From Streptomyces sp. NBC_00271 (GTDB lineage Bacteria > Actinomycetota > Actinomycetes > Streptomycetales > Streptomycetaceae): a DNA stretch of 64,000 nt. Under the pieces are notes generated by a model, which saw only the letters and a program-made list of their open reading frames with translations, was not told the origin of the DNA and ran no database searches. The stretch spans positions 7,936,001 through 8,000,000 of the forward strand of contig NZ_CP108070.1 in assembly GCF_036178845.1 (NCBI RefSeq), read 5' to 3'. Positions 9,533-18,371 of this stretch are shown here, in pieces. A program made the position numbers and the translations under genes. Within the stretch, counting starts at the first letter, position 1, and each line of letters begins with the position of its first letter.

Positions 9533-12529
9533 TCAGGCGCGGGAGTCCCGGGGCGGCTCGACCAGCCCCTCCCGGTAGGCGATGGCCACGGCCTCGGTAC
9601 GGCCCGAGGCGCCCAGCTTGGCGAGGATGTTGGAGACGTGCACGCTCGCCGTCTTGCCCGTGATGAACAGCTCCTCACCGATCTGACGGTTGGTGCGGCC
9701 GCGCGCCAGCAGCCTCAGGACATCGCTCTCGCGGGCGGTCAGCGCCGGGACACGGTCCGCGGCGGACGGTGAGTCGGCGAGCCGACCGCGCCGGATCAGG
9801 GTGTCCAGCTCCTCGCGCAGCGGTACGGCGCCGAGCCGGTCGGCGGTGTCGCGCGCCGCGCGGGCCCGCTCGGCGGCCTCTTCCCGACGGTCCGCCACGA
9901 GCAGCGCCTCGGCCAACCGTCTTTCGCAGCGGGCCAGTTCATAGGGATCGCCGTAGTCGAACGCGGCGACCGCCTTCTCCCAGGCGGCCACCTCGGGACC
10001 CGAGTGCGCGCGCAGCCACTCCGCCTCGGCGCGGGCGAGCCAGGCCAGCCCCTCCGGTCCCTGCCGCGTGCCGTCCTCCCCCTTCGCGGCCGTGCGCCGG
10101 GCCACCTCCACCAGCTCGGTCGCGAGGTCCGCCCAGTGCCGGGCGCCCGCCCCGCCGCCGGTCAGACGCAGCTCGACGGCGGCGTCCGCGACCGCCGACA
10201 GAGCCAGCGCCGCGAGCCGCACACCGATGTCGGGCCGCCCGCTGCCGGAGCCTTCGCTGAGTGCCGCGAGTGTCGTCCGCACGGAGGTCACGGCGCCCTC
10301 GGGGTCGCCGCGCAGGGCGGCGGCGTCGGTCAGCACGATGCCCGCCACGAGCGTGGCCATCCAGTCGAAGGGTCCGTCGAGCAGCGCGTGGGCCCGCTCG
10401 GCGGCTCCTTCCTCGCCGCGCGCCAGGGCGACGTACAACGCGGGCCCGACGGCGAAGCCGCCGGCCGGTGGCAGCCGTTCGGCATCGACGGCGGCCGCCC
10501 GCGCGCACTCGTCCCAGCGGCCCAGGGTGTAGAGGATCAGGGACTGCAGGTAGCGCAGCTCCAGCGCGTACGGGGAGGAGACGAGGCCGGAGCGGTTCGC
10601 CCACTCGAGTCCCTCGGCGAGCCAGGTCAGGCACTCGTCCAGGGCCCCGGATTCGTAGGCCCCGATGGCGAGGTTGAACAGGGCGCGCATCTCGATGGAG
10701 ACATTGCCGGCGTGCCGGGCCAGGTCACGGGCCTGCCGAAGCCGCTCCCGGCCCTCGGCCGTACGCCGGTTGTGGTCCTCCAGACCGACCAGGGAGATGA
10801 TCAAGTCGGCCTGGGCGTCGGCGAGTCGGAGCTCCTCGGCGGTGCGCAGCGCCTGCCGGGCGACGCGCTCCGCGTCCTCGTCGTGGCCCATGTACCGCGC
10901 GGCCATGACATGGGTGGCCGCCGCCCACACCCAGGTGTGCGACGGGGGCTCGGCCGGGATCATGGCCAGTGCCTCGCTGCTGTAGGTGAAGGCGGCCTTC
11001 AGACTGTCGACGCGCATCAGATTGCCCGCGAGGGTGTAGCGGACGCGGGCGGCGAGCTCCGAGTCCGCGTCCGACCCCGCCCTGGCGAGTGCGGCGCGGG
11101 TGAGGGAGACCGCCCGGTGGGTCTCCCCGGCGTGCGCGGCGGCGGCGGAGGCGCGCAGGGTGAGCGTGACCGGGTCGCCGGTGCGGGGGCGGGCGCCGGG
11201 GTCCACGGCGGGCCACAGTTCGAGCGCGGCCTCCACGTGGTGCAGCTCCTCGGCGGGCGCGCCGACCCGCTGGGCGTGGTCGGCGGCTTCCAGTGAGGCG
11301 GTCAGCGCGTCCGCGAGATCGTGGCTCTCCCGCGAGTGGTGGGCGCGCTCGGCCGCGCTCTTCGCCGTGTGACCGCGACCGGCGAGGAGTTTGGCGAACG
11401 CGCCGTGCAGCCGGACCCGCTCGCCGGGCAGCAGATCGGTGTAGACGGCCTCACGGGCGAGGGCGTGCCGGAAGGAGTACGTGGCGTCGTCGCCGGGGAC
11501 CAGCAGCTGCCGTCCTACGGCCTCCCGCAGCGCCGACTCCAGCTCGTCCTCCGGCAGTTGTACGGCGTCACGAAGCAGGTCGTGCTCGACGCGCCGCCCG
11601 GCGACCGCGGCCGTGCGCAGTACCTGCTGGGCGGTGTCGGAGAGTTGCTCGATCCGGATGAGGAGGAGGTCGGCGAGGCCGCTCGGCATGGCGGGCGCCG
11701 CCGGGTCGAGGTCGCCCGGGAGCGCGGCGAGCAGCTCCTCCGCGTAGAAGGCGTTGCCCTCGGCGCGGTCGACGATGCGGCGGACGGTGGTGTCGGAGAG
11801 GGCGTCCGTGCGCAGGGCGCGCACGAGGCGGGCCACTTCGGCGTCGGCCATGGGGCGCAGTTCGAGCCGGTCCACGGAGGGCAGCCGGGCCAGTTCGGCG
11901 AGCAGGGGGCGCAGGGGGTGGCGGCGGTGCAGGTCGTCCGAGCGGTACGAGGCGAAGAGGGCGAGGTGGTGGGTGGGGGAGCCGGGGGTCGGATTCTGCA
12001 GGACGCCTCGGCTGAGGAGGAAGCGCAGGAGGTCCCTCGACGACTGGTCCGCCCAGTGGAGGTCTTCGAGGACCAGGAGGAGGGGGGTGATGTCGGCGGC
12101 GTCCGCCAGCAGGCCGGCCACGCCCTCGAAGAGTCGCAGTCGGCTGCCGGAGTCCGTGTCCGTCCCGCTGCCGGAGCCCAGCAGGCGGTCGACCGCCGGG
12201 TGGGCCGCGAGGGCGGCGGCGAACCGCTCGTCTCCGCCGAGCACGCCGAGGATCTCCGTGAACGGCAGATAGGGCAGGCCCACGTCGCCGAGGTCCACGC
12301 AGTGGCCGGTGAGCACCGTCATGCCGGTGCGCGTGGCGTGTGCGGCGGCCTCCGTCAGGACGCGGGTCTTGCCGACGCCGGCGTCTCCGGAGAGGACGAC
12401 GGCGCGGGGGGTGCCTGCGCGGGCGCGGTCCAGCACGCCGGTGAGCCGCGCGAGTTCGTCGTCCCGGCCGATGAACGGCGTACCGGATGTCTGTGCCACG
12501 CCGCCCATCCTGACACGCCCCACCGACAC
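9533..12529 (-). CDS. LuxR-family ATP-binding regulator (LAL type)
   Basis: This large transcriptional regulator has an N-terminal AAA/NTPase domain: Walker A SGDAGVGKTR near residue 45 and Walker B-like LLVLEDLHWADQSS. A long helical TPR-like middle follows, then a C-terminal LuxR helix-turn-helix (LTARESDVLRLLARG, SVHVSNILAKLG). At 998 aa it is within the LAL/MalT-like size range. The start is GTG 12529; ATG 12508 (MGGVAQ) is an equally good alternative just before the first conserved segment FIGRDDEL. Its targets are unknown. It stands alone, convergent with serA and followed upstream by a repeat-rich spacer. Confidence 0.9.
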   Translation of the reverse strand: MSVGRVRMGGVAQTSGTPFIGRDDELARLTGVLDRARAGTPRAVVLSGDAGVGKTRVLTEAAAHATRTGMTVLTGHCVDLGDVGLPYLPFTEILGVLGGDERFAAALAAHPAVDRLLGSGSGTDTDSGSRLRLFEGVAGLLADAADITPLLLVLEDLHWADQSSRDLLRFLLSRGVLQNPTPGSPTHHLALFASYRSDDLHRRHPLRPLLAELARLPSVDRLELRPMADAEVARLVRALRTDALSDTTVRRIVDRAEGNAFYAEELLAALPGDLDPAAPAMPSGLADLLLIRIEQLSDTAQQVLRTAAVAGRRVEHDLLRDAVQLPEDELESALREAVGRQLLVPGDDATYSFRHALAREAVYTDLLPGERVRLHGAFAKLLAGRGHTAKSAAERAHHSRESHDLADALTASLEAADHAQRVGAPAEELHHVEAALELWPAVDPGARPRTGDPVTLTLRASAAAAHAGETHRAVSLTRAALARAGSDADSELAARVRYTLAGNLMRVDSLKAAFTYSSEALAMIPAEPPSHTWVWAAATHVMAARYMGHDEDAERVARQALRTAEELRLADAQADLIISLVGLEDHNRRTAEGRERLRQARDLARHAGNVSIEMRALFNLAIGAYESGALDECLTWLAEGLEWANRSGLVSSPYALELRYLQSLILYTLGRWDECARAAAVDAERLPPAGGFAVGPALYVALARGEEGAAERAHALLDGPFDWMATLVAGIVLTDAAALRGDPEGAVTSVRTTLAALSEGSGSGRPDIGVRLAALALSAVADAAVELRLTGGGAGARHWADLATELVEVARRTAAKGEDGTRQGPEGLAWLARAEAEWLRAHSGPEVAAWEKAVAAFDYGDPYELARCERRLAEALLVADRREEAAERARAARDTADRLGAVPLREELDTLIRRGRLADSPSAADRVPALTARESDVLRLLARGRTNRQIGEELFITGKTASVHVSNILAKLGASGRTEAVAIAYREGLVEPPRDSRA

Positions 12530-12542
12530 GGCCCCGCCCTTT

Positions 12543-12600
12543 TGTCCTCGCCCCCGCCGCCCCTACCCGTCCCATCCCCGGAGGCTGCGCCCCCAGACCC
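12543..12600 (-). repeat. dispersed intergenic repeat, family A (copy 1)
   Basis: Read on the minus strand this gives GGGATGGGACGGGTAGGGGC followed by GGCGGGGGCGAG. Near-identical text occurs at 42236-42267 on the plus strand, and a diverged copy at about 47578-47606. In all three places it lies immediately beyond or before a gene end. Its function is unknown; it may be a folded GC-rich intergenic repeat. Confidence 0.7.
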
Positions 12601-12619
12601 CCGCTATCGGCCTGAACGG

Positions 12620-12735
12620 CCTCGTCCTCAAACGCCGGACGGGCTGGGTGGTGTGGGTCCGGGGTGGGTGGGTTGAGCGGGGTGGGTGGGGTATCGGCCT
12701 TCGGCCTGGTCCTCAAACGCCGGACCGGCTGGATG
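12620..12735 (-). repeat. dispersed 'GTTTGAGGAC' repeats
   Basis: Two copies of a motif that reads GTCCGGCGTTTGAGGAC (or close to it) on the minus strand lie around 12625-12645 and 12710-12728. A plus-strand copy is at about 42143-42160. This is a short GC-rich intergenic repeat family shared by separate loci in the window. Confidence 0.65.
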
Positions 12736-12758
12736 GCGTGGGCCGGGGCCGGGCTTTT

Positions 12759-13225
12759 AGGGGCGCGGGGAACTGCGCGCTCAGCCCCACGGGCCCGCAG
12801 GCAAGGCACTTCGGGCGGGTGGGGTTTCGGGGCGTAGCCCCGTCCGAGGGGCGCGGGGAACTGCGCGACCGGCCCCCACCGGCCTGCAGGCAAGGTACCT
12901 CGGGTGGGCGGGGTTTCGGGGCGCAGCCCCGTCCGAGGGGCGCGGGGAACTGCGCGACCGGCCCCCCACCGGCCTGCAGGCAAGGTACTTCGGGTGGGCG
13001 GGGTTTCGGGGCATAGCCCCGCTTGAGGGGCGCGGGGAACTGCGCGCTCAGCCCCCACCGCCCGCAGGCACAGCACTCCGGAAGGTCGGGGATCCGGGGC
13101 ACAGCCCGGCTCGAGGGGCGCGGGGAACTGCGCGGTCGGCCCCCACCGGCCCGCAGGTAAAGCACTCTGGGAGGGCGGGGGTCCGGGGTTGCAGCCCGCC
13201 CGAGGGGCGGGGAGCTGCGTGATCG
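12759..13225. repeat. 89-bp tandem intergenic repeat array, six units
   Basis: A 21-bp core beginning AGGGGCGCGGGGAACTGCGC starts at 12759, 12847, 12936, 13026 and 13114. A degenerate copy starts at 13203. The periods are 88, 89, 90, 88 and 89 bp. Units also share a GGCCTGCAGGCAAGGTAC-like block and a GGGGC...GCCCC hairpin. An inverted single core occurs at 42096-42116. Reading frames cross the array only because the unit is GC-rich, so I treat it as non-coding. Confidence 0.85.
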
Positions 13226-13291
13226 GACCCCGCCCCCCGTAGTCGGAGCGCACTGCCGGGGTTCCAAGGGCGTAGCCCTGGTGAACGGCCG

Positions 13292-14857
13292 TCAGGCGGG
13301 CGCCTGTTCAGGGTGCGGGGCCTCGGCCCCGACTTCGCGCACCCGCACGCGCCGCAACGTCGCAGCCGCCACCCCCGCCGCCCCCAGCAACAACACCGCC
13401 CCCGCGATCGCCGCCGCCTGCATCCCACTGGTGAACGCCTCCCGCGCGGCCCGCACCAGCGCATCGCCCGCGCCGCCCGGCAACTGATGGGCGACCGCCA
13501 GCGCGCCGCCCAGGGTCTCCTGGGCCGGCGCCGGGGCGCCGGACGGAATCTCGTGGCGGTAGACGGCCGTACCGATGGACCCGAGGACCGCCATACCGAG
13601 CGCCCCGCCGAACTCGGCACCCGTCTCCAGCAGCGAGGCCGCGGCGCCCGCGTTGCCGACGGGGACGGTGCCCAGCGCCAGATCCATCATCTGGGACATC
13701 ACGGTGACGATCCCCGAGGCGAGGACTCCGGCCCCGGCGAGGACCAGCCACATCGAGTCGGTCCCGGTGAGGGCCAGCAGCCCGTAGCCGCACGCGCCGA
13801 GGACGAAGCCGCCGGAGACGACGTGGGCGCGGTGGACGCCCTTCTGCACCAGCTGCGCGGCGACCGGCGCGGCGACCCCGACCAGGACCGTCGGCAGCAG
13901 TGACCACAGGGCGGCCTCCATGGAGCTCTTGCCGAGGACCGACTGCATGTACTGAGTGGTGAAGTACGCCGACCCCATCATCCCGAACGCGGAGACCAGG
14001 TTGAGCACGACGGCGGGCGCGAAGCCCCGGCCCCGGAACAACTCGGGTGAGATCAGCGGGGACTTGGCGGTGCGCTGCCGCTGGACGAAGAGCGCGGCGA
14101 AGACGAGACCGACGACGATCGAGGCGCCGTACTCCAACTTCCATCCCTCGGACGGGATTTCCTTCACGCCGTAGATGACGGGCAGCACGGCGGCCATCGA
14201 CAGCGGCACGCTGAGCAGGTCGAAACGGCCCGGTTCCGGGTTCCTGGACTCGGGGAGCAGGATCGGGCCGAGGACCAGCAGCAGCACCATCGCGGGCAGG
14301 TTGACGAGGAAGACCGAGCCCCACCAGAAGTACTCGACGAGGACCCCGCTCATCACCGAACCGAGCGCGATACCGCCGGTCATGACGCCGGACCACAGAC
14401 CGATCGCCTTCGCGCGCTGCCCGGGGTCGGTGAACATCGTGCGGATGATCGCCATCGTCGACGGCATGAGGGTGGCGCCACCGATGCCGAGGACCGCGCG
14501 GGCCGCGATCAGCATCTCGGCGCTGTCGGCGTAGGCGGCCATGACCGAGGCCGTGCCGAAGGCGGCGGCGCCGAAGAGAAGGAGCTTGCGGCGGCCTATG
14601 CGGTCGCCGAGCGAGCCCATCGTCATCAGCAGTCCGGCGAGCACGAACGCGTAGATGTCGAAGATCCACAGCTGCTGGGTACCGCTCGGCTCCAGGTCCG
14701 CGCTGATCGCGGGGATCGCGAAGTAGAGGACCGAGACATCCATCGAGACCAGGAGCAGCGGAAGCATCAGGACGCTGAGGGCGGTCCATTCGCGGCGGCC
14801 GGCGAGGCCTCCGCCGGGTGCGGGGGTGGTGCTCGTCGAGTGCTTCGAGTTCGTCAT
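13292..14857 (-). CDS. MFS drug/H+ antiporter, DHA2 (14-TM) family
   Basis: This 521-aa exporter of the EmrB/QacA type has about fourteen hydrophobic segments. Motif A is seen as GSLGDRIGRRK in the loop after segment 2. The VSMDVSVLYFAIPAI stretch in the first helix is the DHA2 version of motif D1. It is divergent from a TetR gene; the 97-bp spacer has four ACGnnnGTCT repeats likely to be the operator. The expected job is regulated export of a toxic or antibiotic compound; the substrate is not predictable. Confidence 0.93.
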   Translation of the reverse strand: MTNSKHSTSTTPAPGGGLAGRREWTALSVLMLPLLLVSMDVSVLYFAIPAISADLEPSGTQQLWIFDIYAFVLAGLLMTMGSLGDRIGRRKLLLFGAAAFGTASVMAAYADSAEMLIAARAVLGIGGATLMPSTMAIIRTMFTDPGQRAKAIGLWSGVMTGGIALGSVMSGVLVEYFWWGSVFLVNLPAMVLLLVLGPILLPESRNPEPGRFDLLSVPLSMAAVLPVIYGVKEIPSEGWKLEYGASIVVGLVFAALFVQRQRTAKSPLISPELFRGRGFAPAVVLNLVSAFGMMGSAYFTTQYMQSVLGKSSMEAALWSLLPTVLVGVAAPVAAQLVQKGVHRAHVVSGGFVLGACGYGLLALTGTDSMWLVLAGAGVLASGIVTVMSQMMDLALGTVPVGNAGAAASLLETGAEFGGALGMAVLGSIGTAVYRHEIPSGAPAPAQETLGGALAVAHQLPGGAGDALVRAAREAFTSGMQAAAIAGAVLLLGAAGVAAATLRRVRVREVGAEAPHPEQAPA

Positions 14858-14869
14858 GACAGGGACTGT

Positions 14870-14931
14870 ACGGACGTCTTAAACGCTTGTCTAGTACGAT
14901 TGTTTAAAACGGTCGTCTGGGACGGTTGTCT
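14870..14931. promoter_or_regulatory. operator region between MFS and tetR
   Basis: Four copies of ACGnnnGTCT lie at 14870-14879, 14883-14892, 14909-14918 and 14922-14931. An inverted repeat TTAAAC (14879-14884) / GTTTAA (14902-14907) spans the middle. The position between divergent exporter and regulator genes suggests the TetR binding region. Promoter hexamers are not clear. Confidence 0.6.
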
Positions 14932-14954
14932 GTATCGGGGGTACGCTGATCGGC

Positions 14955-15542
14955 ATGGGACACCGTGAGGATCTGCTCGAAGGCGCCAAGCGCTGCCTGC
15001 TGGAGAAGGGGTTCGTGCGCACCACGGCGCGCGACATCGTGAAGGAGTCCGGGACGAACCTGGCGTCCATCGGCTACCACTACGGGTCGAAGGACGCGCT
15101 GCTGACGCAGGCCTTCGTGGAACTGGTGCAGGAGTGGGGCGAGAAGTTCGCCCCGCACCAGGAGCACGAGGGCGCGCCCGGGGGTTCCGTGGAGCGGTTC
15201 CATGACGTGTGGGCGCGGATGCTGGAGTCCTTCGAGGACTTCAAGCCCGTGTGGGCGGCCAGCATGGAGATCGTGACGCAGGGGGAGCGGGTGCCGCAGC
15301 TGCGGGACCTCATGGCGAAGGCGCAGATCGAGGGACGGTCCGGGCTCGTCGCGATGCTCACGGGCCTGGACGAGGAGACGCTCGACGAACGCACCGTCCA
15401 GTCCCTCGGCGGCTTCTACCAGGCGCTGCTCAACGGTCTGATGGTGCAGTGGCTCTTCGACCCGGCGAGCGCCTCCACGGCCGACGACCTCACGGAGGGG
15501 CTGCGACGGGTGATCGAGGGGGCGACCGGCTCGCGGGACTGA
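14955..15542 (+). CDS. TetR-family transcriptional regulator
   Basis: A 195-aa repressor. The N-terminal helix-turn-helix is visible (TTARDIVKESG, LASIGYHYGSKDALLTQAF, residues about 20-55), followed by a variable ligand-binding domain with a TetR_C-like segment. It is divergent from the DHA2 exporter at 14857 and very probably controls it and itself through the ACGnnnGTCT sites. Confidence 0.92.
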   Translation: MGHREDLLEGAKRCLLEKGFVRTTARDIVKESGTNLASIGYHYGSKDALLTQAFVELVQEWGEKFAPHQEHEGAPGGSVERFHDVWARMLESFEDFKPVWAASMEIVTQGERVPQLRDLMAKAQIEGRSGLVAMLTGLDEETLDERTVQSLGGFYQALLNGLMVQWLFDPASASTADDLTEGLRRVIEGATGSRD

Positions 15543-15633
15543 GGCGTCACCCGCCCACGACTCCGGTCGGCGTGGCGCCGGACCCGCGATCGGCTCGCGC
15601 ATCGCGGTATGCCGGGATCAGCGCCACCAGCAT

Positions 15634-15789
15634 CAGTACGCGCGCGCACGGTCCGTCGGCCTGTACGGGATGAGCGCCTGTCGCTCGAACCGGGCGACGG
15701 CGCCGCCCCAACTCGTCCTGGGCTTCGGTGACGTGGGGGAACGCGCGATCACGGAGGGCATCGCGACGATCGGCGACCTGCTCGCCGGG
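15634..15789 (+). pseudogene. remnant of a MocR-type (GntR-aminotransferase) regulator C-terminus
   Basis: In one frame this stretch reads QYARARSVGLYGMSACRS, then APPQLVLGFGDVGERAI and TEGIATIGDLLAG. This resembles the extreme C-terminus of the aminotransferase-like domain of MocR regulators (SVGLYGxSxYR, LVLGFG). No N-terminal GntR helix-turn-helix or rest of the domain precedes it, and no matching stop follows soon. I read it as a decayed fragment in the 406-bp gap between tetR and the PucR gene. The rest of that gap holds nothing I can support. Confidence 0.5.
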
Positions 15790-15948
15790 GCTCGTCGACC
15801 CGGACGGCTCATGGCCGGCCAGGACCTGCCCCAGGATCGAGGACCTTTCCTAGGACCGGCGCAGGGCCCCCTGCGCAGCGCACCGTCGCCCGAGCCCGCG
15901 GCGGGCGTTTCGACGGCACACCGTACGGCTGATCGCCGTGCGTGGGCG

Positions 15949-17232
15949 TCACAGTCGCGCCCCCTTCAACGCCATGTGCAGCAGCAGGCGGTCCTCGCCG
16001 TCGTCCAGGTCGAGGCCGGTCAGCTGCTCGACGCGGGACAGCCGGTAGTAGAGGGTCTGCCGGTGGATGCCCAACTCCGCCGCCGTGCGCCCCGCCTGGC
16101 CCGCGCAGTCCAGGAACACCTCGGCGGTGCGGGCGAGTTCGCGGTGCGCGGGGGAGAGGAGGGTGCGGACGGCGGGGTCGTGGGCCGCCTCCGGAGGGAG
16201 GGCCGTGAGGAGACGGAACGGGCCGATGGAGGCCCACTCGGCGACCGGGCCGAGGCGGGGCTCCGCGAGGACCGCGCGGGCGGCGGCGGACGCCTCCTGC
16301 CAGGCCGCCCCCAGCTCGGCGAGGCCCACCCGGGCGCCGGCGACTCCGGCGGCCACGGTCGTCCCGGCACCCTTCGCCGTTCCCTGCCCGCCCCCGCGCT
16401 CCCCGTCCGCCTCCCGTACGAAGCGTGTCGCCGCCGTGCGTGCCGGAGTCAGTACGTCCGCCGAGCGCAGCCGTACGAGAAGGGCGAGGCTCTGGCCGGT
16501 GGCCCCCCACGGCACCGTGCACAGCGCGGTCGCGCCCGGCACCGTACGGACCGAAGGGGCGTCGTCCGGGTCGGCGGAGGGCCAGGGGGCGACGCACACC
16601 ACCGCGTGCAGGCCGTCGCCGCGCGGGCCGAGGGCGGTGCGCAGCTCGGCCACCGCCATGTCCCGCTGCCAGCCGCGCTCGGCGGTGAGGACCGCCCGCA
16701 GCTCGCGGGTGAGGTCCGCGCCCGCCTGTGCCTCGTCCGCGAGCAGGTCGCCGATGCGGGCGGCGACCTCCATCGCCGCGGAGAGCTGTGCCTCGGACGG
16801 GCCGGGGTCGTCCTCCAGCAGCCAGACGTAGCCGAGGACGACACCCCGATGGCGTACCGGCAGACAGATCCGGCCCCGGTACACGCCCGCCTCCGGGGTG
16901 GGCGGGATGTGCACGGGGGCCGTCGCGCGCGTGATGCCGAAGCCCTCGAACCAGGTGCGGACCGCCGCCGTGGAGCGACGGGTGAGGATCGAGCGGGTCC
17001 GTACGGGGTCCAGGGCCGACGCGTCGAGCTCGCCCTCGCTGTCGTAGGCGCCGAAGGCGATCAGCTCGAAGTCCCGGTTCTCCAGCGTCGCGGGCACGCC
17101 GAGGAGCGCCGAGATCTCGTCGACCAGCTCCTGGTAGCCGCCGTGGTCGCCACGGTGATCTCGGTGCTCCCGGTGTTCCCGGGGCTCTTTGTGATCCCTG
17201 TGTTCGTCGCTCACCCGGGCATTCTCCCGCAA
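15949..17232 (-). CDS. PucR/CdaR-family regulator of proline catabolism
   Basis: A 427-aa regulator with a C-terminal PucR helix-turn-helix ([26 protein letters not shown]). A GAF-like sensory region and a central GGDEF-like CdaR region precede it. It is divergent from the proline dehydrogenase gene, which fits the known association of PucR-type regulators with proline utilisation in actinobacteria. It probably activates that operon in response to proline (inference). The N-terminus has a charged His-rich run ([14 protein letters not shown]). The start is ATG 17232, with GTG 17211 an alternative. Confidence 0.85.
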   Translation of the reverse strand: MRENARVSDEHRDHKEPREHREHRDHRGDHGGYQELVDEISALLGVPATLENRDFELIAFGAYDSEGELDASALDPVRTRSILTRRSTAAVRTWFEGFGITRATAPVHIPPTPEAGVYRGRICLPVRHRGVVLGYVWLLEDDPGPSEAQLSAAMEVAARIGDLLADEAQAGADLTRELRAVLTAERGWQRDMAVAELRTALGPRGDGLHAVVCVAPWPSADPDDAPSVRTVPGATALCTVPWGATGQSLALLVRLRSADVLTPARTAATRFVREADGERGGGQGTAKGAGTTVAAGVAGARVGLAELGAAWQEASAAARAVLAEPRLGPVAEWASIGPFRLLTALPPEAAHDPAVRTLLSPAHRELARTAEVFLDCAGQAGRTAAELGIHRQTLYYRLSRVEQLTGLDLDDGEDRLLLHMALKGARL

Positions 17233-17395
17233 TTCCGCAGCCCTTCATACATCTGTCTGAGATCCAGGGCACGGATGCGTGACAGCTGTCGATGGCTCAG
17301 GATCGGAGGGATCCTTAGGTTTCACGGTGGTTCTCCGTGCCGTACCCGAATGGTCGGGATACGGCCTTCTGCTCGCCTTGTTGTGGAGGTGCCCC

Positions 17396-18322
17396 GTGCT
17401 GGGTCCCGTGATTCTCGCCGCGTCGCGCAGCGACCGGATGCGTCGCTTCGTGTCGGCGGCCCCCGGCACCAAGCAGGTGGTCGCCCGCTTCATCGCCGGT
17501 GAGAGCGTCGACCAGGTCGTTCCGGTCGTTCAGGACGCCGTCGCCAAGGGCCTGGAGGTCACCCTCGACGTCGTCGGCGAGGACATCACCACCCGCGAGC
17601 AGGCCTTCGCCGCCCGGGACGCGTACCTGGAGCTCATCGAGCATCTGAAGGTGCTGGACCTCGGCACCAAGGCCGAGATGTCGATCAAGCTGTCGATGTT
17701 CGGGCAAGCGCTGGAGGGCGGCCACGAGCTGGCCCTCGCCAACGTGCGCCCCGTCGTCGAGGCAGCCGCCGCCATCGGTACCACCGTCACCCTGGACGCC
17801 GAGGACCACACCACCCTCGACTCGATGTTCGCCATCCACGAGGAGCTGCGGAAGGACTTCCCGCAGACCGGCTGCGTCATCCAGGCCTACCTGTACCGCA
17901 CCGAGGCCGACGCCCGCCGCCTCGCCGCGAGCGGCAGCCGCGTCCGCCTGGTGAAGGGCGCCTACAAGGAGCCCGCCGAGGTCGCGTACCAGGACAAGGC
18001 CGAGACCGACAAGGCGTACGTCCGCGTCCTGCGCGTCCTGATGGAGGGCGAGGGGTACCCGATGATCGGGTCCCACGACCCGCGCCTCATCTCCATCGCG
18101 CAGGAGCTGGCGCGCAAGGCCGGGCGCAAGCTGGACGAGTACGAGTTCCAGATGCTGTACGGCATCCGGAGCGAGGAGCACCTGCGGCTCGCCGCCGAGG
18201 GCCACCGGATGCGGGTCTACACCGCGTACGGCACCGACTGGTACGGCTACTTCATGCGCCGCCTCGCCGAGAAGCCGGCCAACCTGCTGTTTTTCGCCCG
18301 CTCGATTCTGACCAAGGGCTGA
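17396..18322 (+). CDS. proline dehydrogenase (monofunctional)
   Basis: This FAD enzyme oxidises proline to pyrroline-5-carboxylate. It has 308 residues from GTG 17396, preceded by GGAGG-like TGGAGGT, matching the short actinobacterial PutB-type family. The beta-alpha barrel motifs are visible: LDAEDHTTLDS, QAYLYRTEADARRLA, RLVKGAYKEPAEVAY, and near the C-terminus EFQMLYGIR and RVYTAYGTDWYGYFMRRLAE. It is followed 49 bp later by the P5C dehydrogenase gene, so the two steps are made together. Confidence 0.95.
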   Translation: MLGPVILAASRSDRMRRFVSAAPGTKQVVARFIAGESVDQVVPVVQDAVAKGLEVTLDVVGEDITTREQAFAARDAYLELIEHLKVLDLGTKAEMSIKLSMFGQALEGGHELALANVRPVVEAAAAIGTTVTLDAEDHTTLDSMFAIHEELRKDFPQTGCVIQAYLYRTEADARRLAASGSRVRLVKGAYKEPAEVAYQDKAETDKAYVRVLRVLMEGEGYPMIGSHDPRLISIAQELARKAGRKLDEYEFQMLYGIRSEEHLRLAAEGHRMRVYTAYGTDWYGYFMRRLAEKPANLLFFARSILTKG

Positions 18323-18371
18323 TCCACGGGCCGAGCCCGAACCACCCGCTCATAAAGGAGTTACGGACACC

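Noticed and set aside
12759..13225. CRISPR-like array
   Set aside because: The units are 88-90 bp with most of each unit conserved, not short identical repeats with unique spacers, and there are no cas genes.
12713..13267. Minus-strand frame with internal peptide repeats
   Set aside because: The peptide repeats only reflect the 89-bp DNA repeat, and frames shift between units because the period is 88-90 bp.
15790..17502. Long plus-strand frame continuing from the MocR-like piece
   Set aside because: Beyond about 15789 it is antisense to the PucR gene and loses any MocR similarity.
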